A stretch of DNA of 36,042 nucleotides from Candidatus Endomicrobiellum cubanum. Its GTDB lineage: Bacteria; Elusimicrobiota; Endomicrobiia; Endomicrobiales; Endomicrobiaceae. Numbering within the stretch: the first letter of the stretch is position 1; the number at the start of each line of letters is the position of its first letter. The stretch covers positions 1 to 36,042 of the forward strand of contig JAISYS010000003.1 of assembly GCA_031269735.1 (NCBI GenBank). The letters run 5' to 3'. The notes beneath the pieces were generated by a model, which saw nothing but the letters and a program-made list of their open reading frames with translations, had not been told where the DNA came from and made no database searches. This document shows positions 1 through 8,067 of this stretch, piece after piece. A program made the position numbers and the translations under genes.

Positions 1-10
1 AGTTGCTAAA

Positions 11-35
11 GAGTTCCTCTAAAAAATGAATATCC
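11..35 (+). repeat. Possible left-end fragment of interspersed repeat A
   Basis: The stretch reads GAGTTCCTCTAAAAAATG and resembles the left end of the repeat described at 5407-5550 (core GGGTTTCTCTAAAAACCC). It is short and the match was made by eye in AT-rich DNA, so chance is possible. The bases from here to the first gene show no other gene. Confidence 0.25.
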
Positions 36-84
36 TTTTGCTATACTGTGTTAAAAAACTTGTGTTTATCGTTTTTTCTTTGCT

Positions 85-111
85 TTGTCAAAAATTTATA
101 GCAATTATACT
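85..111 (+). promoter_or_regulatory. Weak candidate promoter upstream of transketolase
   Basis: TTGTCA (85-90) and TATACT (106-111) resemble sigma-70 boxes but are only 15 bp apart, shorter than the usual 16-18. A second TATACT at 42-47 preceded by TG (39-40) could be an extended -10. Either could start the tkt-deoB transcript; the evidence is weak. Confidence 0.3.
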
Positions 112-151
112 CATTAGAATTTTTAAGAGCCCATAAAAGGAGTTTTGTGAT

Positions 152-970
152 ATGACAAATTTAAAATTGGTGTCTGCTAATGTAAGAAAAGATATTATTA
201 AAATGCTTGAGTTTGCAGGTTCTGGCCATCCTGGCGGTAGTTTATCGTCTGTTGAACTTGTAGTAAGTTTATATTTTAAACATATGAAATTTTCTCCTAA
301 AAATACAAACGATCCAGACAGAGATTATTTCATTTTGTCTAAAGGGCATGCTTGTCCAGCCTTGTATGCAGTTTTGGCGCAACTTGAATGCTTTGATTTA
401 AATGAAATTTGTACTTTAAGGAAAGCTGGAAGTAGACTTCAAGGTCACCCTGCAAAAGATAAGGAGTTGCCAGGTATAGAGGTTTCTACTGGTTCTTTGG
501 GATATGGTTTATCAATAGGCGCAGGTATTGCTGTAGGAATGAAACAGGCAAAAAGGGATAATAAAGTTTATGTTCTTATGGGAGATGGAGAACAACAGGA
601 AGGTAGCATTTGGGAAGCTGCTATGTCGGCATCTCACTATGGATTAAATAATCTTTGCGCTATTGTTGATGACAATGGGTTACAAATAGATGGTTTAACA
701 AAAGATGTTATGAATGTTGAACCTTTAGTAGACAAATATAAAGCGTTTGGTTGGAATGTGATAGAGGTCGATGGACATAATTTAGATGAAATTGATAATG
801 CCTATTTAAAATTTAAAACGGAAAAGCAGAAGCCTACAGTAATAATAGCAAAAACAATTAAAGGTAAGGGCGTTTCGTATATGGAAAATCAGACTCAGTG
901 GCATGGGAAGGTTCCATCTAAAGAATTAATTGAACAAGCATTATTAGAAATTGACGAATCAATAAAATAG
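152..970 (+). CDS. Transketolase, N-terminal subunit
   Basis: This is the thiamine-diphosphate-binding half of a split transketolase, which moves two-carbon ketol units between sugar phosphates in the non-oxidative pentose phosphate pathway. The 272-residue protein covers only the pyrimidine/ThDP domain. Visible signatures are GHPGGS (residues 25-30), KGHACPA (64-70), GHP (98-100) and the ThDP motif GDG (144-146) ending at DDNGLQIDG (173-181). An AAGGAG ribosome site lies just before the ATG. The C-terminal half follows after 23 bp and the two must assemble together, as known for split transketolases of many bacteria and archaea. In an organism without an evident oxidative pentose branch it would make ribose-5-phosphate and erythrose-4-phosphate from glycolytic intermediates (inference). 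Identity is clear. Confidence 0.93.
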   Translation: MTNLKLVSANVRKDIIKMLEFAGSGHPGGSLSSVELVVSLYFKHMKFSPKNTNDPDRDYFILSKGHACPALYAVLAQLECFDLNEICTLRKAGSRLQGHPAKDKELPGIEVSTGSLGYGLSIGAGIAVGMKQAKRDNKVYVLMGDGEQQEGSIWEAAMSASHYGLNNLCAIVDDNGLQIDGLTKDVMNVEPLVDKYKAFGWNVIEVDGHNLDEIDNAYLKFKTEKQKPTVIIAKTIKGKGVSYMENQTQWHGKVPSKELIEQALLEIDESIK

Positions 971-993
971 ATTGTATTTTTAGGAGAAAATAT

Positions 994-1941
994 ATGGTGG
1001 AAACTTTTGGTAAAAAAGCTACGAGGTTTGGGTTTGGAGAAGGACTTGTTGAGCTTGGAAAGAAAGATTCCAAAGTGTTCGTTTTAGGTGCAGATACAAT
1101 TTCGTCCGTTGCGATAGATGGTTTTAAGAAAATGTTTCCAGATAGATTTTTAAATGTTGGAATTGCAGAAACAAACTTAGTCGGTATGGCAGCAGGTCTT
1201 GCTGTTGCGGGATTTATCCCTTTTGTTGCTACGTATGGTGTTTTTGCCTCAGGTAGACCTTGGGAGCAAATAAGAACAACTGTTTGTTATTCCAACTTAA
1301 ATGTTAAAATAGGAGGCTCTCATTCTGGTCTTATGGTAGGACCAGATGGTGCAACTCATCAAGCTTTGGAAGAAATTGCAATAATGAGATGTATTCCAAA
1401 TATGAAAGTTATATCTCCATGTGATTTAATTGAAACTAAAAAAGCTGTAATTGCAAGTGCTTATTGCGATGGTCCTGTTTATATAAGATATGGAAGAGAG
1501 AATACTCCAATATTTACAAAAGAAAATACTCCTTTTGAAATAGGCAAAGCTAATGTTTTAAGAGATGGGAAAGATGTTGCTATTCTAGCTTGTGGCACTA
1601 TGGTTTATGAATCTTTGATGGCCGCAGAAGTTTTAGAGAAAAAAGGTATTAAAGCAAGAGTTGTAAATATACACACAATTAAACCTATAGATGAAAATGC
1701 TATTATTGATGCAGCTAAAGACTGTGGCGCAATTGTAACTGCTGAAGAACATCAGATTTCCGGTGGGTTTGGTTCTGCAGTTAGTGAAGTTTTAGTAAGA
1801 AATTATCCAGTACCTGTTGAAATGATAGCTGTAAACGACAAGTTTGGGCAATCAGGTGAGGGAGTGGATTTAATAGTAAAATATGGATTAAAAGATATAA
1901 ATATTGCAGAGGCGGCATTAAAAGTGTTAAAGAGAAAATAA
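994..1941 (+). CDS. Transketolase, C-terminal subunit
   Basis: This is the partner of the preceding gene and completes the split transketolase with the pyrimidine-binding and C-terminal domains. The 315-residue protein starts MVETFGKKATRFGFGEGL and carries the family segments IAETNLVGMAAGLA (about 57-70), SHSGLMVGPDGATHQ and a C-terminal transketolase_C domain (from about 190) with EEHQISGGFGSAV. It starts at ATG behind TAGGAGA. The two halves together are close in length to an undivided enzyme. DXP synthase shares this fold, but the split arrangement and the motifs favour transketolase. Confidence 0.92.
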   Translation: MVETFGKKATRFGFGEGLVELGKKDSKVFVLGADTISSVAIDGFKKMFPDRFLNVGIAETNLVGMAAGLAVAGFIPFVATYGVFASGRPWEQIRTTVCYSNLNVKIGGSHSGLMVGPDGATHQALEEIAIMRCIPNMKVISPCDLIETKKAVIASAYCDGPVYIRYGRENTPIFTKENTPFEIGKANVLRDGKDVAILACGTMVYESLMAAEVLEKKGIKARVVNIHTIKPIDENAIIDAAKDCGAIVTAEEHQISGGFGSAVSEVLVRNYPVPVEMIAVNDKFGQSGEGVDLIVKYGLKDINIAEAALKVLKRK

Positions 1942-1943
1942 TT

Positions 1944-3125
1944 ATGAAAAAAAGAGTTGTGCTAATTGTTTTAGATAGTGCAGGTATTGGAGAACTTCCA
2001 GATTCTGCTATATATAAAGACAAAGGCACAAACACAATAGGTCATATTTTTGACTTTATTGGTAACTCTTTTTCTTTGCCTAATATGGCAAAGTTAGGGC
2101 TTTATAAAATAATAAATACTAAAAATGTTTTACCTGATGTTTTTGTAGAAGGATGCTATGGTAAGATGATGACCAAGTCTCCAGCTAAAGATACAACTGC
2201 AGGACACTGGGAAATGGCAGGTATAATTTTAAAAAGACCTTTCCCTGTATACCCAAATGGGTTTCCAAAAGAACTTATAGAAAGGTTTGAACAAAAAATA
2301 GGGACGCGCATAGTAGGTAATATTGTAGCTTCTGGTACTGAAATAATAAAAGATTTAGGAAAAAAACATCAAGAAACCGGTTTTCCTATAGTTTATACTT
2401 CTGCTGATTCTGTTTTTCAAATTGCAGCTCATGAACAGACTTTTGGTCTTGTAAGACTTTACGAAATTTGCCAAATAGCAAGAAATATTTTAGTGGGAGA
2501 CAATGCTGTTGGCAGAGTTATTGCTAGGCCTTTTATAGGTCAAGACGGTAATTATGTGCGAACTTCAAATAGGAAAGATTACTCATTAACTCCACTAGAA
2601 ACAACTATTTTAGATGAACTTAAAAGTTCTGGTTCAGATGTTGTAGGTATAGGGAAGATACCTGATATTTTTAATGCTAAGGGAATAACTAAATCTGTTC
2701 ATACTACAGGAAATTTTAATGGTATGGATGTTACTCTAGATGAATTGCATCAATCTTTTGAAAAAAATAAGTTAATTTTTACAAATCTTGTTGACTTTGA
2801 CATGCTTTGGGGTCATCGTAGAAATGTAGAAGCGTATGCTAAAGGATTAAAAGATTTTGACAGCTTTTTGCCAAAGCTCATAGAAAATTTACTTGAAGAC
2901 GATATTCTTATTATCACAGCAGACCATGGTTGCGATCCAACATATAAGCTGCACACTGATCATACAAGGGAATATGTTCCAGTTCTAATGTATGGTAAAA
3001 AATTAAAAAAAGATATAAATATAGGCGTAAGAGATACTCTATCAGATATAGCTCAAACTATGGCTGATATTTTTGGTCTTCCCAAAATGAATAATGGCAC
3101 AAGTTTTAAAGATGTGTTAATTTAG
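1944..3125 (+). CDS. deoB: Phosphopentomutase
   Basis: This enzyme interconverts ribose-1-phosphate (or deoxyribose-1-phosphate) and the 5-phosphate, linking nucleoside phosphorolysis to the pentose phosphate pool. It belongs to the alkaline-phosphatase superfamily. The 393 residues are family length. Residues seen: the N-terminal metal aspartate in LIVLDSAGIGELPDS (D11), the phosphothreonine segment AKDTTAGHWEMAG with T85 the likely acceptor, and the C-terminal metal cluster ADHGCDPT followed by HTDHTREYVPVL. The start lies 2 bp after the transketolase stop, so translation is probably coupled. The two nucleoside phosphorylase genes downstream are broken, so its usual substrate source is lost locally although this gene shows no damage. 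Confidence 0.95.
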   Translation: MKKRVVLIVLDSAGIGELPDSAIYKDKGTNTIGHIFDFIGNSFSLPNMAKLGLYKIINTKNVLPDVFVEGCYGKMMTKSPAKDTTAGHWEMAGIILKRPFPVYPNGFPKELIERFEQKIGTRIVGNIVASGTEIIKDLGKKHQETGFPIVYTSADSVFQIAAHEQTFGLVRLYEICQIARNILVGDNAVGRVIARPFIGQDGNYVRTSNRKDYSLTPLETTILDELKSSGSDVVGIGKIPDIFNAKGITKSVHTTGNFNGMDVTLDELHQSFEKNKLIFTNLVDFDMLWGHRRNVEAYAKGLKDFDSFLPKLIENLLEDDILIITADHGCDPTYKLHTDHTREYVPVLMYGKKLKKDINIGVRDTLSDIAQTMADIFGLPKMNNGTSFKDVLI

Positions 3126-3187
3126 TAAATAAAAAAGCATAAGTGAAAGAATTTTTTTATAAAATAAATGAGTTGAAAAAGAGAAAA

Positions 3188-3430
3188 ATGGAAAATAATG
3201 AAATTAAAGAAGTTGAATTGCCAAGTTCACTAGAAAATGAAGCAAGAAGAAAGACCATATATCATCTTGTAGAACAGATATACACTGTTTGCCAGGAGAA
3301 ACATTTAAGTATAAAAGCATTTGGGCTAACAGCTTCTGTCGGTTTGATGATACGCGAACACTTTCTGACAAAAAATGAACAAAAATATTACGATGAATTG
3401 TTCTATAAATGGGAATTAAATAAAAAATAA
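3188..3430 (+). CDS. Small hypothetical protein
   Basis: I do not recognise this protein. From ATG 3188 it is 80 residues; the frame stays open upstream to a GTG at 3143, which would give 95 residues but has no visible ribosome site. AAGAG precedes the ATG at usable spacing. The product is charged and soluble, predicted mostly helical, with no signal peptide or membrane segment. The middle part (YHLVEQIYTVC ... KAFGLTASVGLMIREHF) looks like a folded core. It sits between deoB and the broken phosphorylase genes on the same strand and could be part of that operon. It may be the surviving end of a larger gene, but base use matches its neighbours. Confidence 0.5.
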   Translation: MENNEIKEVELPSSLENEARRKTIYHLVEQIYTVCQEKHLSIKAFGLTASVGLMIREHFLTKNEQKYYDELFYKWELNKK

Positions 3431-3486
3431 ATTATTACGGATTTTTTTGTAGTGATAAAATAAATTTGATTTTTTAAGGGAGAAAT

Positions 3487-4155
3487 GTGGAGCAAAATGT
3501 ATTAGAAAAAATCAAAAAAACAACAAGGTACATCCTTTCTTTAAAAGGTCTTAAGCCGACAATTGCTATTGTTGCAGGTTCTGGTCTTAGCAATATGGAG
3601 AAGGGTTTTACGATCCTAAAGAAAATACAGTATTCAAAAATACCTCATTTCTCAAAAGTAACAGTCCAGGGACATAAAGGAGAGCTTCTTTTATGTTCCT
3701 ATAAAAACAATAACATTTTAATATTCAATGGTAGATTTCACTACTATGAAGGTTTTTCTCCAAAAGAGGTTGTTTATCCTATAAGGGTTATGAGTTTTTA
3801 TACCTAAAAACTCTTGTAATAACAGCAGCCGTTGGGGCAATAAATAAAAAATATTCAGTAGGTGATATCGTTTTAATAAAAGATCATCTTAATTTTAGTG
3901 GGTGCAATCCTCTAATAGGCGTGCATTTAGAAGATTTTGGTAAAATGAAGTAAGGGCCTTTCAAAAACTCGGTGCAGACGTTGTTGGAATGTCTGTAGTG
4001 TATGAGGCAATAGTTGCTAGCCAAATGAAGATAAATGTTTTAGGATTGCCTACTCAACAAAGTTTAATGGTAAGGCTTTAACTCATGAAGAAGTACTAAA
4101 GAATGGCAAAAAGGTAAGTGATAAAATCTCAAAAATCATAAAGAAGGTTATATAA
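3487..4155 (+). pseudogene. Purine nucleoside phosphorylase, broken
   Basis: A functional ancestor would split purine nucleosides with phosphate into base and ribose-1-phosphate. A GTG at 3487 behind GGGAGA opens a 106-residue frame with the family's phosphate loop VAGSGLSNME and the segments VQGHKGELLL and GRFHYYEGFSPKEVVYP; it stops early at 3807. Homology continues in another frame (TLVITAAVGAINKKYSVGDIV, then DHLNFSGCNPL), passes a stop near 3950, then resumes as GADVVGMSVVYEAIVA and ends near 4155 as KKVSDKISKIIKKVI. Part of the conserved C-terminal region is missing before the last segment. At least three lesions make activity implausible. It is the high-molecular-mass (PunA/DeoD-II-like) type rather than the hexameric DeoD type. 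A possible extended -10 (TGATAAAAT, 3453-3461) remains upstream. Confidence 0.85.
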
Positions 4156-5507
4156 ATGAGAGCTTACGATATAATATATAAAAAAAGACAAAACCAAGAG
4201 TTATCAAAAGAAGAAATAGACTTTATTGTTGCTTGTTACATGGTGATATTCCAGATTACAAAATGTCTGCATTTTTAATGGCAATTTTTTTTGTTGATAT
4301 GACAGACGAAGAAATTTTTTATTTAACGAATGCCATGATAAATTCCGGAGAGAAATTAGATTTGGCTATGTTAAATATGCCATCTGCTGATAAACATTCA
4401 ACTGGCGGTGTAGGCGATGGGACATCCTTGATAGTTGCTTCTATTTAGGTATATGTGTTCCTATGATGGCAGGACATGGGTTAGGGCATACCGATGGAAC
4501 ACTTGATAAACTAGAGTCTATTCCAGGATTTAGAACAAATATAGATAAAAAAGAATTTTTAAATATATTGGATTTAATTGGTGTTTCCATTATCGGGCAA
4601 ACTACAGAAATTGTTCCTGTAGATAAAAAAATATATGCCCTAAGAGACGTTACTGCTACTGTAGAATCTATACCTTTAATATGCTCAAGCATAATGTCTA
4701 AAAAAATTGCCGAAGGAGTAGAAAACCTTGTATTAGATGTTAAAGTAGGCACGGGTTCTTTTATGAAAACTTACGCTAATGCAACAAGACTTTCAGAAAA
4801 GATGATAAATATAGGTAAAAAGTTTAATGTAAATACCTCTGTAGTTATTAGTGATATGGATGCACCTTTAGGCAATTGTACAGGAAATAGTTTGGAAATT
4901 AAGCAGGCAATAGAAATATTGAAGGGAAACTTAAAAAATGACCTATATGAACTTTCAATTTTTTTGTCTGCTCTTATGATCTATAATGTAAAAAAAACAA
5001 TCACTTTGCAAGAAGCAAAAATTCTTGCTCAAAAACAAATAGAAAGCGGAGCAGCTTTAGAAAAATTTAAAAGAATGGTTCAATGTGAGAGCTATAGAAG
5101 ATCCACAACAATTTCTGCCTAAGGCAAAATATAAAATGGAAATAAAGTCTATAGAGGAAGGTTTTATTTCTTCTATGAATTCACAAAAAATCGGTATTGC
5201 AGAAATGCTTTCTGGTGCGGGAAGAGCAAAGAAAGAAGATACTATAGAGTACTCAGCAGGCGTTGTTTTTTATAAAAAAATTAACGAATATGTTAAAAAA
5301 AATGAGATTATTGCTGAGATTTTATACAATAGTCCAAGCCATATAGAAGAGGCTGTTGCTATGATAAACGATTCTTATACAATATCTGAAAATAAAAATA
5401 TTAAAAGGGGTTTCTCTAAAAACCCTAATGTGTATAATTACTGTGAATTTTCTGACAATGGTAAGATAAAAACTTGTGCTTATCACACGATAAGCACAAG
5501 TTTTTAA
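4156..5507 (+). pseudogene. Pyrimidine-nucleoside (thymidine) phosphorylase, broken
   Basis: Homology to thymidine/pyrimidine-nucleoside phosphorylase runs the full length but over several frames. ATG 4156 opens MRAYDIIYKKRQNQELSKEE, frame shifts occur near 4230 (HGDIPDYKMSAFLMAI follows) and near 4445 inside the phosphate-binding region after KHSTGGVGDGTS, and another near 5090, where RAIEDPQ continues in a different frame. The conserved GHGLGHTDGTLDKLESIPG and DVKVGTGSFMK are still readable, so decay is recent. The final open frame ends at 5507 inside repeat DNA: the last ~35 codons encode no family sequence, and the natural end was probably near 5400. It was probably the partner of the upstream purine phosphorylase. 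Confidence 0.88.
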
Positions 5508-5550
5508 TGCTTCAGTACCCAAAAAGGGACAGTAAGGATATGCGTTAAGG
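5407..5550 (+). repeat. Interspersed repeat A, long copy 1
   Basis: This copy begins GGGGTTTCTCTAAAAACCC, which can fold as a GGGTTT/AAACCC hairpin, and ends with GGGTTTTGAAACCC (5538-5551), a similar hairpin. Inside it are GTGTATAATTACTGTG, TTTTCTGACAATG, an 18-bp stem-loop (5467-5506) and CAGTACCC..GGGACAGTAAGGATA (5513-5540). The same blocks occur in the same order at 26738-26845. The left end overlaps the decayed end of the phosphorylase pseudogene. No transposase is present; it looks like a non-autonomous or palindromic element. The alignment was done by eye. Confidence 0.65.
5467..5506 (+). terminator. Strong stem-loop, likely bidirectional terminator
   Basis: An 18-bp perfect stem (5467-5484 with 5489-5506) with loop ACAC has an A-run on its left shoulder and a T-run on its right, the form of a bidirectional intrinsic terminator. 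It lies between the broken phosphorylase and recJ and forms part of repeat copy 1. Confidence 0.7.
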
Positions 5551-5582
5551 GTTTTGAAACCCATTAATAAAGGAAACTATTT

Positions 5583-7592
5583 ATGAGCAACGAAAGTGAA
5601 AGAAAATGGCATATAATGAAGGAAGATGTATCAAAAGTCGCCAAAATTGCTTTGTCTCTGCCAAAAGTCGCCAAAATTGCGGGAGTTTTAGTAAACAGAG
5701 GAATAGATACTGTAGAAAAAGTTAAAGAATTTTTAAACTGTGGAATAGAAAATTTACACAACCCCTTTTTGTTTTATGACACGCAAAAGGCAGTTGAAAA
5801 AATAAGAAAATCGCTCAAGCTTAAAGAAAAAATTTTAGTATATGGTGATAAAGATGTAGATGGCGTTACTTCTGTAAATGTTATTGTAAACACTTTAAGG
5901 ATTTTAGGTGGAGATATTTTATGGTATGTTCCAGCTGAAGAGGGGTATGGTATTTCTAAAGATGTACTTTCAAGATTTGCTTTAGAAAAAGTTAAACTTT
6001 TAATTACTGTTGATAGCGGTATTTCTGCTATAGAAGAAGTTGATTATGCAATACAGCTTGGAATGTATGTAATTCTTACAGACCATCATGAACCTCCTTA
6101 TGAAGGTATACCTAAGGCGGACGCAGTTATTAATCCTAAAATTTTTGACTCTGGATATCCTTTTAGAGATATTGCTGGTTGTACAGTGGCGCTGAAACTT
6201 ATGTATGCTTTAATATTTTCTTATCATGAGGAATATGATAAAGACATTTTATTATGCTATTGCCAAGAATCTTTGATAACATGTATACATATGAAAAATG
6301 GCATAAAATTGAATGAAAAAAAGTTTGATTCTGTTTCTGGAATAAAACATAATTTTAAAAATGTATTTAAAGTATATGTTAGTTCAAAAAATCTGAAAAG
6401 CAGTTTGTTGCAAGATATTTGTAATAGAATAGTAGTATTTAATGATATTATAGAAGATGTTTATTCTATTGAAAAAGCATACAAAAAAGAAATTTTAAAA
6501 GATAAAAATATAAAAAGTTTTTTTGAAAATAATCTTGACTTGTGTTGTCTTGGTACAATTGCAGATTCTGTGCCGTTAGTCCAAGAAAATAGAGCAATAG
6601 TAAAAAATGGTTTAGAAATAATAGAAAATAATCCGCATTCTCATACAGGTCTTGGTCTTTTAATAGATAATATTTTAATTTCAAAAGGAACTTCTAATAT
6701 AACAGCGAAGCTGGTATCTTGGAATGTTACTCCTGTACTGAACTCTTCTGGTCGTATGTCAAAAGGTATTCTTTCAGCTAAGCTTCTTATGACAAAAGAC
6801 TTAAAAAAAGCAAAAAAATTATATGAAGATATTCTTAAATTGAACAAGCATAGAAAGTATTTGCAGTCTGAAAATATTGAACAATTTAAACATCTTTTAA
6901 AAGAACAATGCAATTTAGAAAGCGATAAAGTTTTAATAGTAAAAGCGTCTAATCTAGAACACGGAGTTACAGGAATAATAGCTTCTCAGATGGTAAAGAC
7001 GTACTCTAAGCCAGCTTTTTTGTTCATTACTGATGGGAAAGAAGCCACAGGAGCAGCTCGTTCTATTGAGGGATTTGATGTAGTAGCAGCTCTAGAAAGT
7101 GTAAAGGATATATTAATAAAATATGGTGGCCACAATCAGGCAGCAGGGTTTACTTTAAATGACTCTAAAATAGGAGAATTTATAAGAAGAATTTCTGATT
7201 ATGCAAACAAAAATTTAGAAAAGACAAGTTATGATAAAACAATACTGATTGAAAATGAATTAAAAATATCTGATATTACTGTTGATTTTTACGAACAAGT
7301 TCAGACAATGGAACCTTTTGGTATGGGAAATGCTAAACCAATATTTTACATAAAAAATGTAACACCTACGGAAGTTACTGTTTTTGGTAATAAAGGAGAA
7401 CACTTAAAATTTAAAGTCTCTCATAAAGGTAGCAAAAATGTTCAAGCTGTTTTTTGGAATAAATCTAAATTTGCTAAAGCGGTAAAGTCTGAAGCTTTAT
7501 TAGATGTTGCATTTTACGTTGATATAATAGAAAGGAATAGAAATAAATTGGTACAATTACAAGTTGTAGATATAAGACCTGCGTTGGCTTAA
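5583..7592 (+). CDS. recJ: Single-stranded-DNA-specific exonuclease RecJ
   Basis: RecJ degrades single-stranded DNA 5'-3' in recombination and mismatch repair. The DHH-family motifs are present: GDKDVDG (88-94), DSGIS (144-148), TDHHEP (166-171), then the DHHA1 glycine motif GGHNQAAGF (about 519-527) and a C-terminal OB-fold segment beginning FGMGNAKPIF. Motif I is usually GDYDADG; here Lys replaces Tyr while all three aspartates remain. A poorly conserved insert lies about residues 210-300, making it longer (669 residues) than typical RecJ. The start follows AAAGGA; the conserved RKW near the N-terminus supports it over ATG 5616. A 30-bp in-frame duplication gives KVAKIA twice (18-23 and 28-33). 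Confidence 0.93.
   Translation: MSNESERKWHIMKEDVSKVAKIALSLPKVAKIAGVLVNRGIDTVEKVKEFLNCGIENLHNPFLFYDTQKAVEKIRKSLKLKEKILVYGDKDVDGVTSVNVIVNTLRILGGDILWYVPAEEGYGISKDVLSRFALEKVKLLITVDSGISAIEEVDYAIQLGMYVILTDHHEPPYEGIPKADAVINPKIFDSGYPFRDIAGCTVALKLMYALIFSYHEEYDKDILLCYCQESLITCIHMKNGIKLNEKKFDSVSGIKHNFKNVFKVYVSSKNLKSSLLQDICNRIVVFNDIIEDVYSIEKAYKKEILKDKNIKSFFENNLDLCCLGTIADSVPLVQENRAIVKNGLEIIENNPHSHTGLGLLIDNILISKGTSNITAKLVSWNVTPVLNSSGRMSKGILSAKLLMTKDLKKAKKLYEDILKLNKHRKYLQSENIEQFKHLLKEQCNLESDKVLIVKASNLEHGVTGIIASQMVKTYSKPAFLFITDGKEATGAARSIEGFDVVAALESVKDILIKYGGHNQAAGFTLNDSKIGEFIRRISDYANKNLEKTSYDKTILIENELKISDITVDFYEQVQTMEPFGMGNAKPIFYIKNVTPTEVTVFGNKGEHLKFKVSHKGSKNVQAVFWNKSKFAKAVKSEALLDVAFYVDIIERNRNKLVQLQVVDIRPALA
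5631..5690 (+). repeat. Two-unit 30-bp tandem repeat inside recJ
   Basis: Two 30-bp units (5631-5660 and 5661-5690) share AAAAGTCGCCAAAATTGC, with 19 of the first 20 positions identical. The second halves diverge. The duplication keeps the reading frame and adds ten residues before the conserved VNRGI segment. Confidence 0.85.
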
Positions 7593-7629
7593 AGATGCCC
7601 CTAGTACATTAATAAATAGAAATTTGATG

Positions 7630-7962
7630 CACATTGCAAAAAAGAAAGTTTCTTAAATATAGAGTTTTCCAATGAAGGACTAAAAGGTATACAAAAAATT
7701 TATAGTCTTGTTTGTTCCAATTTATCTAAAGTCTTGAACTCTTTTTATTTAGAGGATAAAAGTCTTAGTGAAAACATTATGTCAAATCTATATAAATCTA
7801 GAAATATCTTTAAAACAGAAGCATATAGCTCGTCTTCATGCAAATTTACAAGAATCTATTGAAACATCAGGACTACATATAGATATTTTAGAGCAGTACA
7901 TTAAAATAAATTCTTCTATTTCTATAGCAGATATTGTTAAAATACTTTCTCAGAGAGGATGA
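7630..7962 (+). pseudogene. Gene remnant, possibly a primase C-terminus
   Basis: The 475 bp between recJ and lysA hold no intact gene. One frame after TAG reads KKESFLNIEFSNEGLKG and on to SFYLEDKSLSENIMSNLY; homology-like sequence then changes frame near 7785 and runs IARLHANLQESIETSG to a stop at 7962. The charged, helical tail with an 'RLHANLQ...' pattern recalls the DnaB-binding C-terminus of DnaG, but this is a weak resemblance and no catalytic part is present. It has no plausible start and at least one frameshift, so it is a decayed fragment rather than a gene. Confidence 0.4.
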
Positions 7963-7991
7963 AGTCTAGCTTAGTTGATTGCTCCCGAGTT

Positions 7992-8020
7992 TTGACACTA
8001 TATGAAAGGTTTGATAAAAT
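7992..8020 (+). promoter_or_regulatory. Strong sigma-70 promoter for the lysine operon
   Basis: TTGACA (7992-7997) matches the -35 consensus exactly and TAAAAT (8015-8020) matches five of six -10 bases, with ideal 17-bp spacing. Transcription would begin near 8027, giving a leader of about 40 nt before lysA. Confidence 0.7.
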
Positions 8021-8046
8021 AACGCTTAGGTTTTTAGACAGGCCCA
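8020..8046 (-). repeat. Left-end fragment of interspersed repeat A
   Basis: On the minus strand this reads GGGCCTGTCTAAAAACCTAA followed by GCGTTATTT, close to the left end of the long copy at 26738 (GGGTGTGTCTAAAACC..GCGTATAAA). It occupies most of the lysA leader, directly after the -10 box. Confidence 0.5.
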
Positions 8047-8067
8047 TTATTTTCAGAGGTTTTAAGA

